The notes: generated from the letters alone by a model not told the origin. A stretch of DNA of 64,000 nt from Xenopus tropicalis (GCF_000004195.4 NC_030683.2:5713815-5777814); one strand, 5' to 3'; shown: positions 10,936 to 22,135, numbered from the stretch's first letter. Program-made: numbers and translations.

Positions 10936-11319
10936 CAACACTTGCATTAGTTCTTGCCAGACTCCAGACTCCAGATTGCAGGGTTCAGAGATAGAGAGTG
11001 AAATCCCTTAGGGAACACTGTGGGACTCCTAGGGCACCGGGGCAGACCCGTGTTGTAATAACCCCTTGTGAAAGTGATATTATGCCACAAATATTTGGTG
11101 TACAAAGAAAGCACCTTTCCATTATATAAATCTGCTCTTCATGCTTAAGAACCACAGGTGCCCAAGTTTCTGCTTGAGTAAGATTCAGGTTCAGGTGCAA
11201 TAGGTGCCCCTTTTCAGCCAGGATACCTTGCCCAGCAGGTTTTGGTAATAATGTGAAAGCAGTTGCCTTAATCCTAGACTAAAGGCGCATTGCAAAGCTG
11301 GCACATGTATTGGAGCCAC
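10936..11319. other. gene-free spacer
   Basis: No gene, array or terminal inverted repeat recognised. Short minus-strand frames carry no domain. Confidence 0.4.
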
Positions 11320-11322
11320 TAA

Positions 11323-11668
11323 AGGTGGCCATACACGGGCCGATTGTAGCTGCCGATATGGGTCCCTTGGACCAATTTGGCAGCTTATCTGCCCGTGTAG
11401 GGGCAGGAACGAGGGGCATGCCAAACCGATATCTGGCCTGAAATCGGGAAGATATCGATCGGGCAGGTTAAAAGATTTAGTCGGATTGGGGACTGCATCG
11501 GCTCATTGATGAGGTCCCTGAACCGACTGCCCCATTGCGCCTGTTATAATTCGATTGTTTGGCCCCAGGGCCAAATGATTGAACTAGCCTACATTTTCCC
11601 GATATCGCCCACCCGTAGGTGGGGAGATAGCTCGCCAAACGAGCGGATCTTAACGTGTATGGGCACCT
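11323..11668 (+). mobile_element. PIF/Harbinger-like MITE with TAA duplication
   Basis: The ends aggtggccatacacgggc and cgtgtatgggcacct are inverted repeats. TAA flanks both sides (11320-11322 and 11669-11671), the TWA-type duplication of the PIF/Harbinger superfamily. The interior holds the palindromic module gatatctggcc ... gatatcgatcgggcagg. This intact copy is the reference for the degraded copy at 10598, the copy at 13551 and the half copy at 17306. Confidence 0.9.
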
Positions 11669-11709
11669 TAAGAAACCCACCCTTTGGCTAAAATATTTAC
11701 CCGCCTTTC

Positions 11710-12386
11710 CCTACTCACTTTCCCTTTTCCCTTCTACTCCTCCATTCCCTCTGCTTCCATCTGTCCTGCTCTATCACTTTCTCTTTTCCCTTCTACTCCT
11801 CCATTCCCTCTGCTTCCATCTGTCCTGCTCTATCACTTTCCCTTTTCCCTTCTACTCCTCCATTCCCTCTGCTTCCATCTGTCCTGCTCTATCACTTTCT
11901 CTTTTCCCTTCTACTCCTCCATTCCCTCTGCTTCCATCTGTCCTGCTCTATCACTTTCCCTTTTCCCTTCTACTCCTCCATTCCCTCTGCTTCCATCTGT
12001 CCTGCTCTATCACTTTCCCTTTTCCCTTCTACTCCTCCATTCCCTCTGCTTCCATCTGTCCTGCTCTATCACTTTCTCTTTCCCTTCTACTCCTCCATTC
12101 CCTCTGCTTCCATCTGTCCTGCTCTATCACTTTCCCTTTTCCCTTCTACTCCTCCATTCCCTCTGCTTCCATCTGTCCTGCTCTATCACTTTCCCTTTTC
12201 CCTTCTACTCCTCCATTCCCTCTGCTTCCATCTGTCCTGCTCTATCACTTTCCCTTTTCCCTTCTACTCCTCCATTCCCTCTGCTTCCATCTGTCCTGCT
12301 CTATCACTTTCCCTTTTCCCTTCTACTCCTCCATTCCCTCTGCTTCCATCTGTCCTGCTCTATCCCTTCTCCTTCAACTCCTCATC
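11710..12386. repeat. 59-bp polypyrimidine minisatellite
   Basis: About eleven copies of a 59-bp unit (tatcactttcccttttccc then ttctactcctccattccc then tctgcttccatctgtcctgc). The plus strand is strongly C+T rich. Some units have tttctctttt instead of tttccctttt, and one near 12071 is a base shorter. Open frames of 246 and 263 codons encode only this repeat. The pyrimidine strand asymmetry could favour triplex structures. Confidence 0.93.
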
Positions 12387-12395
12387 TCTTACTAA

Positions 12396-12532
12396 GGTCG
12401 GAGACACATGGGGCAATTAGTCACTGTGACTCTTTTACAAATAGAGGGGATTGCTTGCGGAGACCCATATACTAGTCTAATGCCGGTAAATCACTGTGAT
12501 TAGTTGACTTATCGCCCTGTGTGTCTTTGCCC
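12396..12532. mobile_element. PIF/Harbinger-like MITE (ggtcggagacacat family)
   Basis: The left end ggtcggagacacatggggca and the right end (reverse complement gggcaaagacacacagggcg) match with a few differences. TAA lies on each side (12393-12395 and 12533-12535). It is short for the family and directly abuts the 59-bp array. Confidence 0.75.
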
Positions 12533-12535
12533 TAA

Positions 12536-13547
12536 GTCCTTATGTTTTCTTTTTCAATATCCTCCATTATTTTCTTTCCTCCTTTTTCCTTCATTTCCTC
12601 GTTTATGTTTATTTCCCTTTCTTTCTGTTTGTTTTCTTTAATCCCAGTGTCCCTGTCCCTCTCGGCTACATGTTGCTCCATGTCTCTCATTTCCTCCGCT
12701 CTCACCCCATTTCTGCAGTCTCTTCTTCTCCTTCTCCCAGTTGTATTCTTCTCTTTATCCTTTCAACCCGTTACGTTTTTCCTTCTGTCCATTGAACTTG
12801 ATGGAAAACTGTCTTTTTCCAGCCCCAACGTACCTATATATTAATATAAATTGTGTATTATTGAGAGAATGTTATTGAATATCCCATAAACATACAGATC
12901 ACAATACGAGAGGGTAGAAGAATGCTGGTTTGGGACTCAATAGCAGTTACTCTTTCCCCAGTGAGCCAAGGACAGGCAAAGACCACAAATAAACAAATAA
13001 ACCACACCCAATAGATTTATTTAAAAAAGGAAAATGAATCATTTTCCCAAAAGAATACCATAGAGTGACATGAGAAATCCTCCAATCACAACTTCCATTT
13101 CTATATTCTTCTATTCAGTCTAAAGTCCCCCCTCCCCTCGCCTTCTCTTCTTCCCTTTCCTTTTCTACTTTCTCTCTTCTTATACTTATACTCCTTCCTC
13201 TACACTGACCCAAAATACGTTTCATTTTTCTTAAATACTTAAGTAAAAAATCCCCTCCCTTTTTAGACATGAGCTCACTCAGTTGGGGTTATGTAGAAAA
13301 GCTACATAAATAATCTGAACATCCCAAAATAATTATATATTATAACTAACGCCCCAGATTGAAAGGAATCCATGATAGTCTGTCTGCGGGAACCCTTACC
13401 CCACCCCCCCCATATGCTCACAGGGTGATCAAACTGCTCCCATTCCTTGTTCCATTGTGAAGTGATGGATTCTGGGACTTACAGAGCCTCTGTTTTCCAT
13501 AGTGGGAGGAGCACAGAATCTCTAAAAAGCAGTGGGATTGGGGGGCT
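12536..13547. other. gene-free spacer, partly pyrimidine-rich
   Basis: Positions 12540-12830 and 13080-13200 are irregular CT-rich sequence without clear periodicity. The frame at 12542-12844 translates to low-complexity S/L/F and is not a gene. A poly-C tract lies near 13402-13410. No RNA gene or repeat boundary seen. Confidence 0.4.
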
Positions 13548-13550
13548 TTA

Positions 13551-13893
13551 AGGTCCCCATACATGGGCCGATTGTAGCTGCCGATATGGGTCCCTTAAAC
13601 CGTTTTGGCAGCTTATCGGCCCGTGTAGGGGAAACTGGCCTGCCCAACGATATCTGGCCTGGAATTGGCCAGATATCGATCGGGCAGGTTAAAAAATTCA
13701 GTAGGATCAGGGGGCCGCATCGGCTCGTTGATGTGGTCCCCAAACCAACTGTACCTATTCCAGTTGTTCTAATTCGATCATTTGGCCCTGGGGCCTGAAT
13801 TAGCCTAAATTCCCCTGATATCGCCCACCTGTAGGTGGGGATATCGGGTGAAGATCTCGCCAAGTGAGCAGATCTTAACATGTATGGCCACCT
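13551..13893 (+). mobile_element. PIF/Harbinger-like MITE with TTA duplication
   Basis: Starts aggtccccatacatgggccg and ends catgtatggccacct, flanked by TTA at 13548-13550 and 13894-13896. Same family and orientation as 11323-11668, including gatatctggcctggaattgg and cgatcgggcagg. Opposing open frames (13522-13881 and 13532-13798) are MITE artefacts. Confidence 0.9.
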
Positions 13894-13916
13894 TTACACT
13901 GTGAGCCTAAGAGAGG

Positions 13917-14120
13917 TTGGGGAACTGCTCCCAGCAAGCACAGAGACAGCCTATCAGTTGGGGAACTGCTCCCAGCAAGCACAGAGACAGCCTATCAGTT
14001 GGGGAACTGCTCCCAGCAAGCACAGAGACAGCCTATCAGTTGGGGAACTGCTCCCAGCAAGCACAGAGACAGCCTATCAGTTGGGGAACTGCTCCCAGCA
14101 AGCACAGAGACAGCCTATCA
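13917..14120. repeat. 41-bp tandem array, five copies
   Basis: Five practically identical copies of a 41-bp unit (gttggggaactgctcccagc then aagcacagagacagcctatca) start at 13917, 13958, 13999, 14040 and 14081. The array lies 20 bp after the Harbinger-like MITE. Identity between copies implies recent expansion. Confidence 0.95.
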
Positions 14121-14317
14121 TGGTTTCCTTTCAAACTGTCATAGAGAGGCTATATTTTACCTTATAATAAAAGCTGAACAATTATTTAAGACTTTTCTAA
14201 AACATTTCTGACATTGTGGGATTGAAAAATACACCTGTCCATCATTTATGACGCTTCCTTTGTACCGCCCCATCGCCACGTACCCATTATTCTAAAAAAA
14301 CAACATTTGGTCAGAGA
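14121..14317. other. gene-free spacer
   Basis: Short single-copy stretch, nothing recognised. Confidence 0.4.
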
Positions 14318-14404
14318 TTATGTAATTATGTATGTATGTATGCATATGTATGTATATGTATGTATATGTATGTATGTATGTGTGTATGTGTGTATGTATG
14401 TATA
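14318..14404. repeat. (TATG)n microsatellite
   Basis: Imperfect tatg/tgta tetranucleotide run with tatatg interruptions. It adjoins the left side of the next interspersed repeat. Confidence 0.9.
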
Positions 14405-14660
14405 TCTTTATTTATAAAGTGCTACTTATGTACACAGCGCTGTACAGTAGGATACATTAATACAAACAGGGGGTTATTAAGATAATAATAGATAAATATA
14501 AAGTATAACAATAAACACAAATAATACAAGATACAGTTGCAATAAGATAAGAGTCAAAGACACAAGAGGATGGGGGTCCCTGCCCCGTAGAGCTTACAGT
14601 CTATATGGGAGGGTAACTTACAGACACAAATAGGCAGATATAAGTGCTGTAGGTTATGAT
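14405..14660. repeat. interspersed repeat (cagcgctgtacagtaggata family)
   Basis: The segment from tttataaagtgctacttatg through cagcgctgtacagtaggata to ccctgccccgtagagcttac matches a dispersed vertebrate repeat that I recognise by its cagcgctgtaca and gagcttacagtct motifs but cannot name with confidence. No terminal duplication was identified. Confidence 0.55.
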
Positions 14661-15743
14661 TATGATTTTTTTTGCTGAAATGTTGATGCATATTGGGGTC
14701 TAGATTTGGTTCAGCATTTTTTTTCATCTAGGATTTGGTATTGGGTCAAATCCCCCAAAACATGAATCCGGCGCGTCCGTTGTAGGAACCGCCATTATTG
14801 TAGGAAGATCCGGAGCCGCATAGATAGACACGGAGCGGATAGAGAGAGCGACTGAGAGGAGGAGGAGGAGGGAACAGGCCATGATGGTTAAGATCCAAGA
14901 GGAAAAAATGAAATGTGACAGCCATGGATTATTTAGAGCATGCAGATGTGATCGGAAGAAGCCCTGCACTTTGATGGAAGGGAGGAGGAGTATTCGGGGA
15001 GGAGGGACGGGCGGGGGGGCAAGAGAAAAACACAGAGAAAGGGGAAAAAAGCAAGGATTTCCTGCGCCCCGTTCCAACAAAGTCAAACAAATAATTAGAG
15101 GAATAGCAGTGCAGCGGTGCATTCCATCTTGTACGCATCCATGTCAACATCTGGCCCCAACATTCTGACAATTCTATTCCAATGCACCAGCGCCCGGCCC
15201 TCCAACACCTGTTCGGCCTAATTTTCTTCCCCGAGCCGCTCACCAGTAGACAACGTCGATGCCAAATCATTTATCACTTTTTAAGTGTTTCCATATGTTT
15301 GTGTTCGGCCTGTCCTGGCCCCAGGCAAGCGGCTTTTGAGCGCATTAGAATTCAGCAAGTGTGCAGACAGGGATGTTGCACCGGGTTCAGGTCTGGCAAT
15401 TATTAGCCTAAATTATAGTTCACACATGACTTGACAAAGTGGCCCATGGATTTGAGAGAGGCCGGGGCGGCCCCCACTGCCGCGCACTCAATGTGTTCCA
15501 TGTTATGGAAATGTCAGGGACTAATCAGCAGGCAAATATCCCCTCACCGGGCGCGGGGGGAGTCGGAGGGCCCCTTTGGGACTACCTAAATATGTCAAAA
15601 ATGCTACAACGGGAATAAATGACATCAGTGGGAGAACATGTGTTCCAATGCCAGCAATTAGCCCCCTTCTCTCATCTCGCACCCGGGGAGTCTGGGCGAC
15701 ACGCTAAAGGGTAACGTTGGCAGTCTCATTAAACATATAGTGC
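14661..15743. other. single-copy block, possible conserved non-coding DNA
   Basis: One of the largest non-repetitive stretches. It contains purine-rich tracts (14857-14880 and 14982-15050), TAATTA at 15092-15097 and an ATTA-rich part near 15395-15420. The open frames at 14724-15270 on both strands overlap each other and have no domain. The composition resembles the developmental non-coding blocks elsewhere in the window. Confidence 0.38.
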
Positions 15744-17305
15744 AGACAGGTCATTCTACAGGTCATTCTGCCTGTTTATGGGCACCCCGACGGGCCAACA
15801 GATCATTCTGCCTGTTTATGGGCACCCCGACGGGCCTACAGATCATTCTGCCTGTTTATGGGCACCCCCGATGGCCTACAGGGCATTCTGCCTGTTTATG
15901 GGCACCCTGACAGGCCTACAGGTCATTCTGCCTGTTTATGGGCACCCCAACAGGCCTACAGGTCATTCTGCCTGTTTATGGGCACCCCGACAGGCCTACA
16001 GGTCATTCTGCCTGTTTATGGGCACCCCGACAGGCCTACAGGTCATTCTGCCTGTTTATGGGCACCCGACAGGCCTACAGGTCATTCTGCCTGTTTATGG
16101 GTGCCCCCAACTGGCCTACAGGTCACTCTGCCTGTTTATGGGCACCCCGACAGGCCTACAGGTCACTCTGCCTGTTTATGGGTGCCCCCAACTGGCCTAC
16201 AGATCATTCTGCCTGTTTATGGGCACCCCGACAGGCCTACAGGTCATTCTGCCTGTTTATGGGCACCCCGACAGGCCTACAGGTCATTCTGCCTGTTTAT
16301 GGGCACCCCGACAGGCCTACAGGTCATTCTGCCTGTTTATGGGTGCCCCCAACTGGCCTACAGGTCATTCTGCCTGTTTATGGGCACCCCGACAGGCCTA
16401 CAGGTCATTCTGCCTGTTTATGGGCACCCCCGACAGGCCTACAGGTCATTCTGCCTGTTTATGGGCACCCCCCAACTGGCCTACAGGTCATTCTGCCTGT
16501 TTATGGGCACCCCCGACGGGCCTACAGGTCATTCTGCCTGTTTATGGGCACCCCCGACGGGCCTACAGGTCATTCTGCCTGTTTATGGGCACCCCCGACG
16601 GGCCTACAGGTCATTCTGACTGTTTATGGGCACCCCCGACAGGCCTACAGGTCATTCTGCCTGTTTATGGGCGCCCCCGACAGGCCTACAGGTCATTCTG
16701 ACTGTTTATGGGCACCCCCGACAGGCCTACAGGTCATTCTGCCTGTTTATGGGCGCCCCCGACAGGCCTACAGGTCATTCTGCCTGTTTATGGGCACCCC
16801 CGACGGGCCTACAGGTCATTCTGCCTGTTTATGGGCACCCCCGACGGGCCTACGCGGTCATTCTGCCTGTTTATGGGCACCCCCGACGGGCCTACGCGGT
16901 CATTCTGCCTGTTTATGGGCACCCCGACGGGCCTACAGGTCATTCTGCCTGTTTATGGGCACCCCCGACAGGCCTACAGGTCATTCTGCCTGTTTATGGG
17001 CACCCCGACAGGCCTACAGGTCATTCTGCCTGTTTATGGGCACCCCCGACAGGCCTACAGGGCATTCTGCCTGTTTATGGGTGCTCCCGACGGGCCTACG
17101 CGGTCATTCTGCTGGTTTATGGGTGCCCCCGACGGGCCTACGCGGTCATTCTGCTGGTTTATGGGTGCTCCCGATGGGCCTACGCGGTCATTCTGCTGGT
17201 TTATGGGTGCCCCCGACGGGCCTACGCGGTCATTCTGCTGGTTTATGGGTGCCCCCGACGGGCCTACGCGGTCATTCTGCCTGTTTATGGGCACCCCGAC
17301 GGGCC
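15744..17305 (+). repeat. 40-bp minisatellite derived from a Harbinger-like MITE interior
   Basis: About 39 copies of a 40-41-bp unit (cattctgcctgtttatgggc then accccgacaggcctacaggt). The unit aligns with the interior of the 11323-11668 MITE: cagcttatctgcccgtgtag corresponds to caggtcattctgcctgttta. The array then continues in register into MITE sequence at gatatctgg. A subtype with cgcggtcattctgctggttt clusters at 17097-17290. Up to 457-codon frames are open in all three forward frames and are artefacts. Confidence 0.93.
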
Positions 17306-17522
17306 TACTGATATCTGGTTTATAATTGGCCAGATCTCGATTGGGCAGGCTTGACTGCACAGTACTGCACTGGCTCATTGACATGATCCCTGATCCAACA
17401 GCCCTAGGGCCAAGCGATCGATTTAGCCCGATATCACCCACTTTAAGGTGGGCATATCGGGAGAAGATCCGCTTGCTTGGCGACCTCACCAAACGAGAGA
17501 CTATTCCCACCTATGGCCACAT
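17306..17522 (+). mobile_element. right half of a PIF/Harbinger-like MITE
   Basis: Continues without break from the 40-bp array: gatatctggtttataattgg, cgattgggcagg, gatatcacccactttaaggt, ending cctatggccacat, followed by TTA at 17523-17525. The left half is not present in simple form and appears to have been replaced by the amplified array. Compare the intact copies at 11323 and 13551. Confidence 0.85.
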
Positions 17523-17647
17523 TTAGGATATATATATAGTTTGGGTGCAGATGTGTGTGTTTTGAATCATAGGGTGCTCAGGAATTGTGGGAAATGCTGC
17601 ATTGTGGTGGGTAAAAAAACTGCATTTATGTTCAAAACAAGCCTTGT

Positions 17648-18527
17648 CAGTGTCGGACTGGCCCACCAGGATACAGGTATGGGATCCCTTATCCGGAAAC
17701 CCATTATCCAGAATGTTCCGAATTACGGAAAGCCCATCTCCCATAGACTCTATTATAAGCAAATAATTCAAATTTTTAAAAATGATTCCCTTTTCTCTGT
17801 AATAATAAAACAGTACCTGTACTTGATCCCAACTAAGATATAATTACCCCTTATTGGGGCAGAACAGTCCTATTGGGTTTATTTAATGGTTAAATGATTC
17901 CCTTTTCTCTGTAATAATAAAACAGTACCTGTACTTGATCCCAACTAAGATATAATTACCCCTTATTGGGGCAGAACAGCCCTATTGGGTTTATTTAATG
18001 GTTAAATGATTCCCTTTTCTCTGTAATAATAAAACAGTACCTGTACTTGATCCCAACTAAGATATAATTACCCCTTATTGGGGCAGAACAGTCCTATTGG
18101 GTTTATTTAATGGTTAAATGATTCCCTTTTCTCTGTAATAATAAAACAGTACCTGTACTTGATCCCAACTAAGATATAATTACCCCTTATTGGGGGCAGA
18201 ACAGCCCTATTGGGTTTATTTCATGGTTAAATGATTCCCTTTTCTCTGTAATAATAAAACAGTACCTGTACTTGATCCCAACTAAGATATAATTACCCCT
18301 TATTGGGGCAGAACAGCCCTATTGGGTTTATTTCATGGTTAAATGATTCCCTTTTCTCTGTAATAATAAAACAGTACCTGTACTTGATCCCAACTAAGAT
18401 ATAATTACCCCTTATTGGGGCAGAACAGCCCTATTGGGTTTATTTCATGGATAAATGATTTTTAGCAGATTAAGTTATGGAGAGCCTAAGCTCTAATGTG
18501 GGCCCTTGGCACCCCAGTCCGACACTG
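17648..18527. mobile_element. hAT-like MITE (cagtgtcggactgg family) split by another element
   Basis: The ends cagtgtcggactgg and ccagtccgacactg are perfect 14-bp inverted repeats. The flanks agccttgt (17640-17647) and agccctgt (18528-18535) form an 8-bp target duplication with one mismatch, typical of hAT elements. Only about 25 bp of the left part and about 40 bp of the right part remain around the inserted 112-bp-array element. Related copies lie at 57894-58971. Confidence 0.88.
17674..18490 (-). mobile_element. caggtatgggatcc-type MITE with 112-bp array, copy C
   Basis: Starts caggtatgggatcccttatc, then about six copies of the 112-113-bp unit in reverse orientation relative to copies A, B, E and F. 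The far arm decays at agattaagttatggagagcc (about 18490), so the second terminal repeat is missing. It lies inside the hAT-like MITE at 17648-18527, showing the order of events: hAT first, this element second. Confidence 0.87.
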
Positions 18528-18535
18528 AGCCCTGT

Positions 18536-19167
18536 GATACTGGTGGGTTACTGAGCATGCTGGGAATGGAAGTCCATTGGCTGCAGACCCGTGGGGGCTG
18601 ATGACAAGGGATCGCCGGATCTGACACACAGTCAATGACTGCTGTTATTATGAGACAGCTCCTCGCCTCGTGCAGTAATTGTGCCGTATCGGTATCCATG
18701 GCTGAAATGCAGCGTTTGTACGAGAGATAAGAACTGGGGGTTATCATTCGCGGGATGATCTGTATGTAAATGCGGCGGCTGAATGATACCCCCTTATCTC
18801 CCGCGGTGCATTTTTATTTTAAAAGGGAATAGATTTCGTTATCTGCGGCACATAGAAATAAAAGTCTATTGTTCCCGGGAAGGGGAGACACGGCACGTAA
18901 ATGTTAAACAGTGGCTTCTCTAATCTCCTACCCTTTACTGCCGCTCACCCCATCAGCCAATCAACTCGCCCCAATCTGAGTGCTCCATTGATATTGCCCG
19001 GGAGCGGCGTGAGTGCGCCTGACAGGCGGCATTTGTACATTAGATAAGCGACAGTTGCGTGATGGGCTCGGAGCGACAACGCCGGCAGGGCCAGTTCCTT
19101 ATTGCTAAAAAGTCTCCTTTTATTAATATAACCCCCATAGCGTGGGTATCTTAATGTTTCTCTACAG
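18536..19167. other. single-copy block, possible conserved non-coding DNA
   Basis: Non-repetitive block with no coding signal. It features gggggttatcattcgcggg, tgaatgatacccccttatc and tttcgttatctgcggcacat, sequence of the kind seen in the other candidate regulatory blocks. Minus-strand frames at 18493-18747 and 18945-19349 have no domain. Confidence 0.37.
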
Positions 19168-19374
19168 CAGTGACCCCCAACCAGTGGCTCCAGGGCAACA
19201 GGTTGCCCCCCAACCCCTTGGATGTTGCTCCCAGTGGCCTCACTGGCCTGTAGGCTGCCAGTCCACATAGGGGCTACCAAATAGCCAATAACAGCCCTTA
19301 TTTGGCTTATGTTGCTCCCCAACTCTTTTTTCATTTGAAAGGGGCTCACAGCTGAAAAAGGTTGGGGCCCTCTG
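19168..19374 (+). mobile_element. hAT-like MITE (cagtgacccccaacc family)
   Basis: Starts cagtgacccccaaccagtgg and ends aaggttggggccctctg. The flanks ctctacag (19160-19167) and ctctagag (19375-19382) are an 8-bp duplication with one mismatch. Internal motifs ggatgttgctcccagtggcc and ggggctaccaaatagccaat identify the same family as 35206-35400, which lies in the opposite orientation. Confidence 0.87.
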
Positions 19375-19382
19375 CTCTAGAG

Positions 19383-19694
19383 CCAGGCTGGTCTATAGGT
19401 GGCCATACATGAACTGATAAAATTGAATTTTGGGTACCAACACTTAAAGAAAAATGTCTGATTGGCTGCGATGGGTATTGGACATGGTAAACACTAAAAA
19501 ATGGGGGGGGGGAGCATTAGTGTCAACTGTTTGTACAGAGAATAGGGGCCTTGTGAGACATGTTGGGAGGGGATAACATTACAGTGCCAACCTGCAAGAC
19601 AGGTGCCTTCATAGACAGGCCTAGATGCTATGATATCAAGGGGCAGAGACAGCTGTTAGTATAGAGCTTTAGACAGAACGTACGGTCTCTTCTG
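19383..19694. other. gene-free spacer with MITE fragment
   Basis: About 19398-19425 (ataggtggccatacatgaac) looks like a broken left end of the aggtggccatac MITE family. The remainder, with a poly-G run at 19504-19512, is unremarkable. Confidence 0.45.
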
Positions 19695-20989
19695 GCACTA
19701 GGTGGGTATCAGCCCATTGCAGAGAAGGTACTGGCCCCGAGGGTCTGGCAAGTGAATAATGAGTGAGATATTGGTGGTGGTCACCAAGACCATGATGTTC
19801 AGAAATGTCTATCCTATCAGTCTCAAGCTGACAGAATTATTGGCTGCCAGCCAGGTCTCTCTGGAACAAGTCAACAGTTCATTGCACCATGTGTGTGACC
19901 AATAGGATGGCCTTATCTGCTCAGATATAGATCAGGAAGCTTGGAAGATCCAATTGGGCAAAGCCTTGTGTACCGCCCTCTCTTGCTACGTCTACACAGT
20001 CCTCCCTGTCGTCTGAATCTGTGGCCTCCATTGGGGTGAACCAATTGGTCAATAAATTAGCATGTTTGTCAACTGACCTCATCTGCCCCTGAGTGCCCAA
20101 TGTATCCACTTATGGAGACTACAGGAATTTCATAAGGTGGAAAGCCCTTTTCATGGGCCATGTCTTTTGTCCGCCCACACATATAAGTCTTTTATCCAAG
20201 ATTCTTTATTTAATATGATCCTATAGACACCCCCCCCCAGGCCTATTTATTCCTTCCCCCACTCGCACTAGGTGGGTATCAGCCCATTGCAGAGAAGGTA
20301 CTGGCCCCGAGGGTCTGGCAAGTGAATAATGAGTGAGATATTGGTGGTGGTTACCAAGACCATGATGTTCAAAAATGTCTATCCTATCAGTCTCAAGCTG
20401 ACAGAATTATTCGCTGCCAGCCAGGTCTCCCTGGAACAAGTCAACAGTTCATTGCCCCATGTCTGTGACCAATAGGATGGCCTTATCTGCACAGATATAG
20501 ATCAGGAAGCTTGGGAGATCCCACTGGGCAAAGCCTTGGATAAAAGACTTATATGTGTGGGCGGACAAAAGACATGAACAATTTTGGCCCATGAAAAGGG
20601 CTTTCCTCCTTATCAAGGTTCATGAAATTCCTGTAGTCTCCATAAGTTGATACATTGGGCCCTCAGGGGCAGATGAGGTCAGTTGACAAACATGCTAATT
20701 TATTGACCAATTAAACAGTCCTACACAGTCCTCCATGTCGTTTAATTCTTTGGTCTCCATTGGGGTGGATAAATTGGTCAGGAATTTCTTGAACCTTGAT
20801 AAGGAGGAAAGCCCTTTTCATGGGCCAAAACTGTTCATGTCTTTTGTCCGCCCACACTCTAGCTGACAGAATTATTGGCTGCCAGTCGGGTCCTTCCAGA
20901 ACAAGTCAACCATTCATTGCCCCATGTGTGTGACCAATAGGATGGCCTTATCTGCTCAGATATAGATCAGGAAGCTTGGAAGATCGTAT
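19695..20989. repeat. 570-bp tandem duplication with an inverted segment
   Basis: The block starting gcactaggtgggtatcagcc at 19695 recurs at 20265 with few changes. In the second copy, about 20534-20708 is the reverse complement of 20041-20201 of the first copy: cttatatgtgtgggcggac pairs with gtccgcccacacatataag. Direct orientation then resumes. A third partial copy of the left module (gctgacagaattattggctg) begins near 20869. Confidence 0.85.
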
Positions 20990-22135
20990 TGGGCAAAGCC
21001 TTGTGTACCGTCCTCTCTTGCTACGTCTACACAGTCCTCCATGTCGTTTGATTCTTTGGCCTCCATTGGGGTGAGGCATGATTGTGAAGCCTATCAAATG
21101 ACTTCATCTGCCCAATGTATCCGGTTATGGAGACTACAGGAATTTCTTGAACCTTGTTATGGTGGAAAGCCCAAGGGCCAAAACTGTTTACGTCACACAC
21201 ATATGGACAAAGCCTTGTGTACCGTCCTCTCTTGCTACATCTACACAGTCCTCCATGTCGTCTGATTCTTTGGCCTCCATTAGGGTGGACCAATTGGTCA
21301 ATAAATTAGCATGTTTGTCAAGTCTATCAAATGAACTCATCTGCCCAATGTATCCGGTTATGGAGACTACAGGAATTTCTTGAACCTTGTTAAGGTGGAA
21401 AGCCCAAGGGCCGAAACTGTTCATGTCACACACATATGGACAAAGCCTTGGGTACCGTCCTCTCTTGCTACATCTACACAGTCCTCCATGTCGTTTGACT
21501 CTTTGGCCTCCATTGGGGTCAACCAATTGGTCAATAAATAAGCATGTTTGTCAAGTCTATCAAATGAACTTGTCTGCCCAATGTATCCACTTATGGAATC
21601 TTCAGGAATTTCTTGAACCTTGTTAAGCTGGAAACCCTTTTCATGGGCCAAAACTGTTCATGTCACACACATATGGAGAAAGCCTTGGGTGCCGTCCTCT
21701 CTTGCTACATCTACACAGTCCTCCATGTCGTCTGATTCTTTGGCCTCCATTGGGGTCAACCAATTGGTCAATAAATAAGCATGTTTGTCAAGTCTATCAA
21801 ATGAACTTGTCTGCCCAATGTATCCGCTTATGGAGACTACAGGAATTTCTTGAACCTTGTTAAGGTGGAAAGCCCAAGGGCCAAAACTGTTTACGTCACA
21901 CACATATGGAGAAAGCCTTGGGTACCGTCCTCTCTTGCTACATCTACACAGTCCTCCATGTCGTTTGATTCTTTGGCCTCCATTGGAGTCAACCAATTGG
22001 TCAATAAATTAGCATGTTTGTCAAGTCTATCAAATGAACTTGTCCGCCCAATGTATCCGGTTATGGAGCCTACAGGAATTTCTTGTTAAGGTGGAAAGCC
22101 CAAGGGCCAAAACTGTTCATGTCTCTTGTCTGTGC
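20990..22135. repeat. about 235-bp tandem array, five copies
   Basis: The unit agccttgtgtaccgtcctct recurs at about 20998, 21211, 21444, 21681 and 21914 (spacings 213-237). It derives from the right half of the preceding 570-bp module. Similar minus-strand frames of 76-112 codons recur per unit simply because the DNA is repeated. They show no known domain and the unit length is not a fixed multiple of three. Confidence 0.85.

Noticed and set aside
13917..14120. CRISPR array (short regular repeats)
   Set aside because: Units are contiguous without unique spacers, and the context is vertebrate. The same reasoning excludes the 49-, 59- and 94-bp arrays.
14724..15270. Possible exons in overlapping frames of 95-132 codons
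   Set aside because: Frames overlap on opposite strands, are interrupted by low-complexity purine tracts and show no recognisable domain or convincing splice signals.
15778..17354. Open frames of 205-457 codons in all three forward frames
   Set aside because: They encode the same 40-bp unit read in three registers; the unit derives from a MITE.
20990..22135. Recurrent minus-strand frames of 76-112 codons as a small gene family
   Set aside because: The similarity follows from tandem duplication of DNA. Unit lengths vary by non-multiples of three, and no domain or transposase/reverse transcriptase motif is visible.
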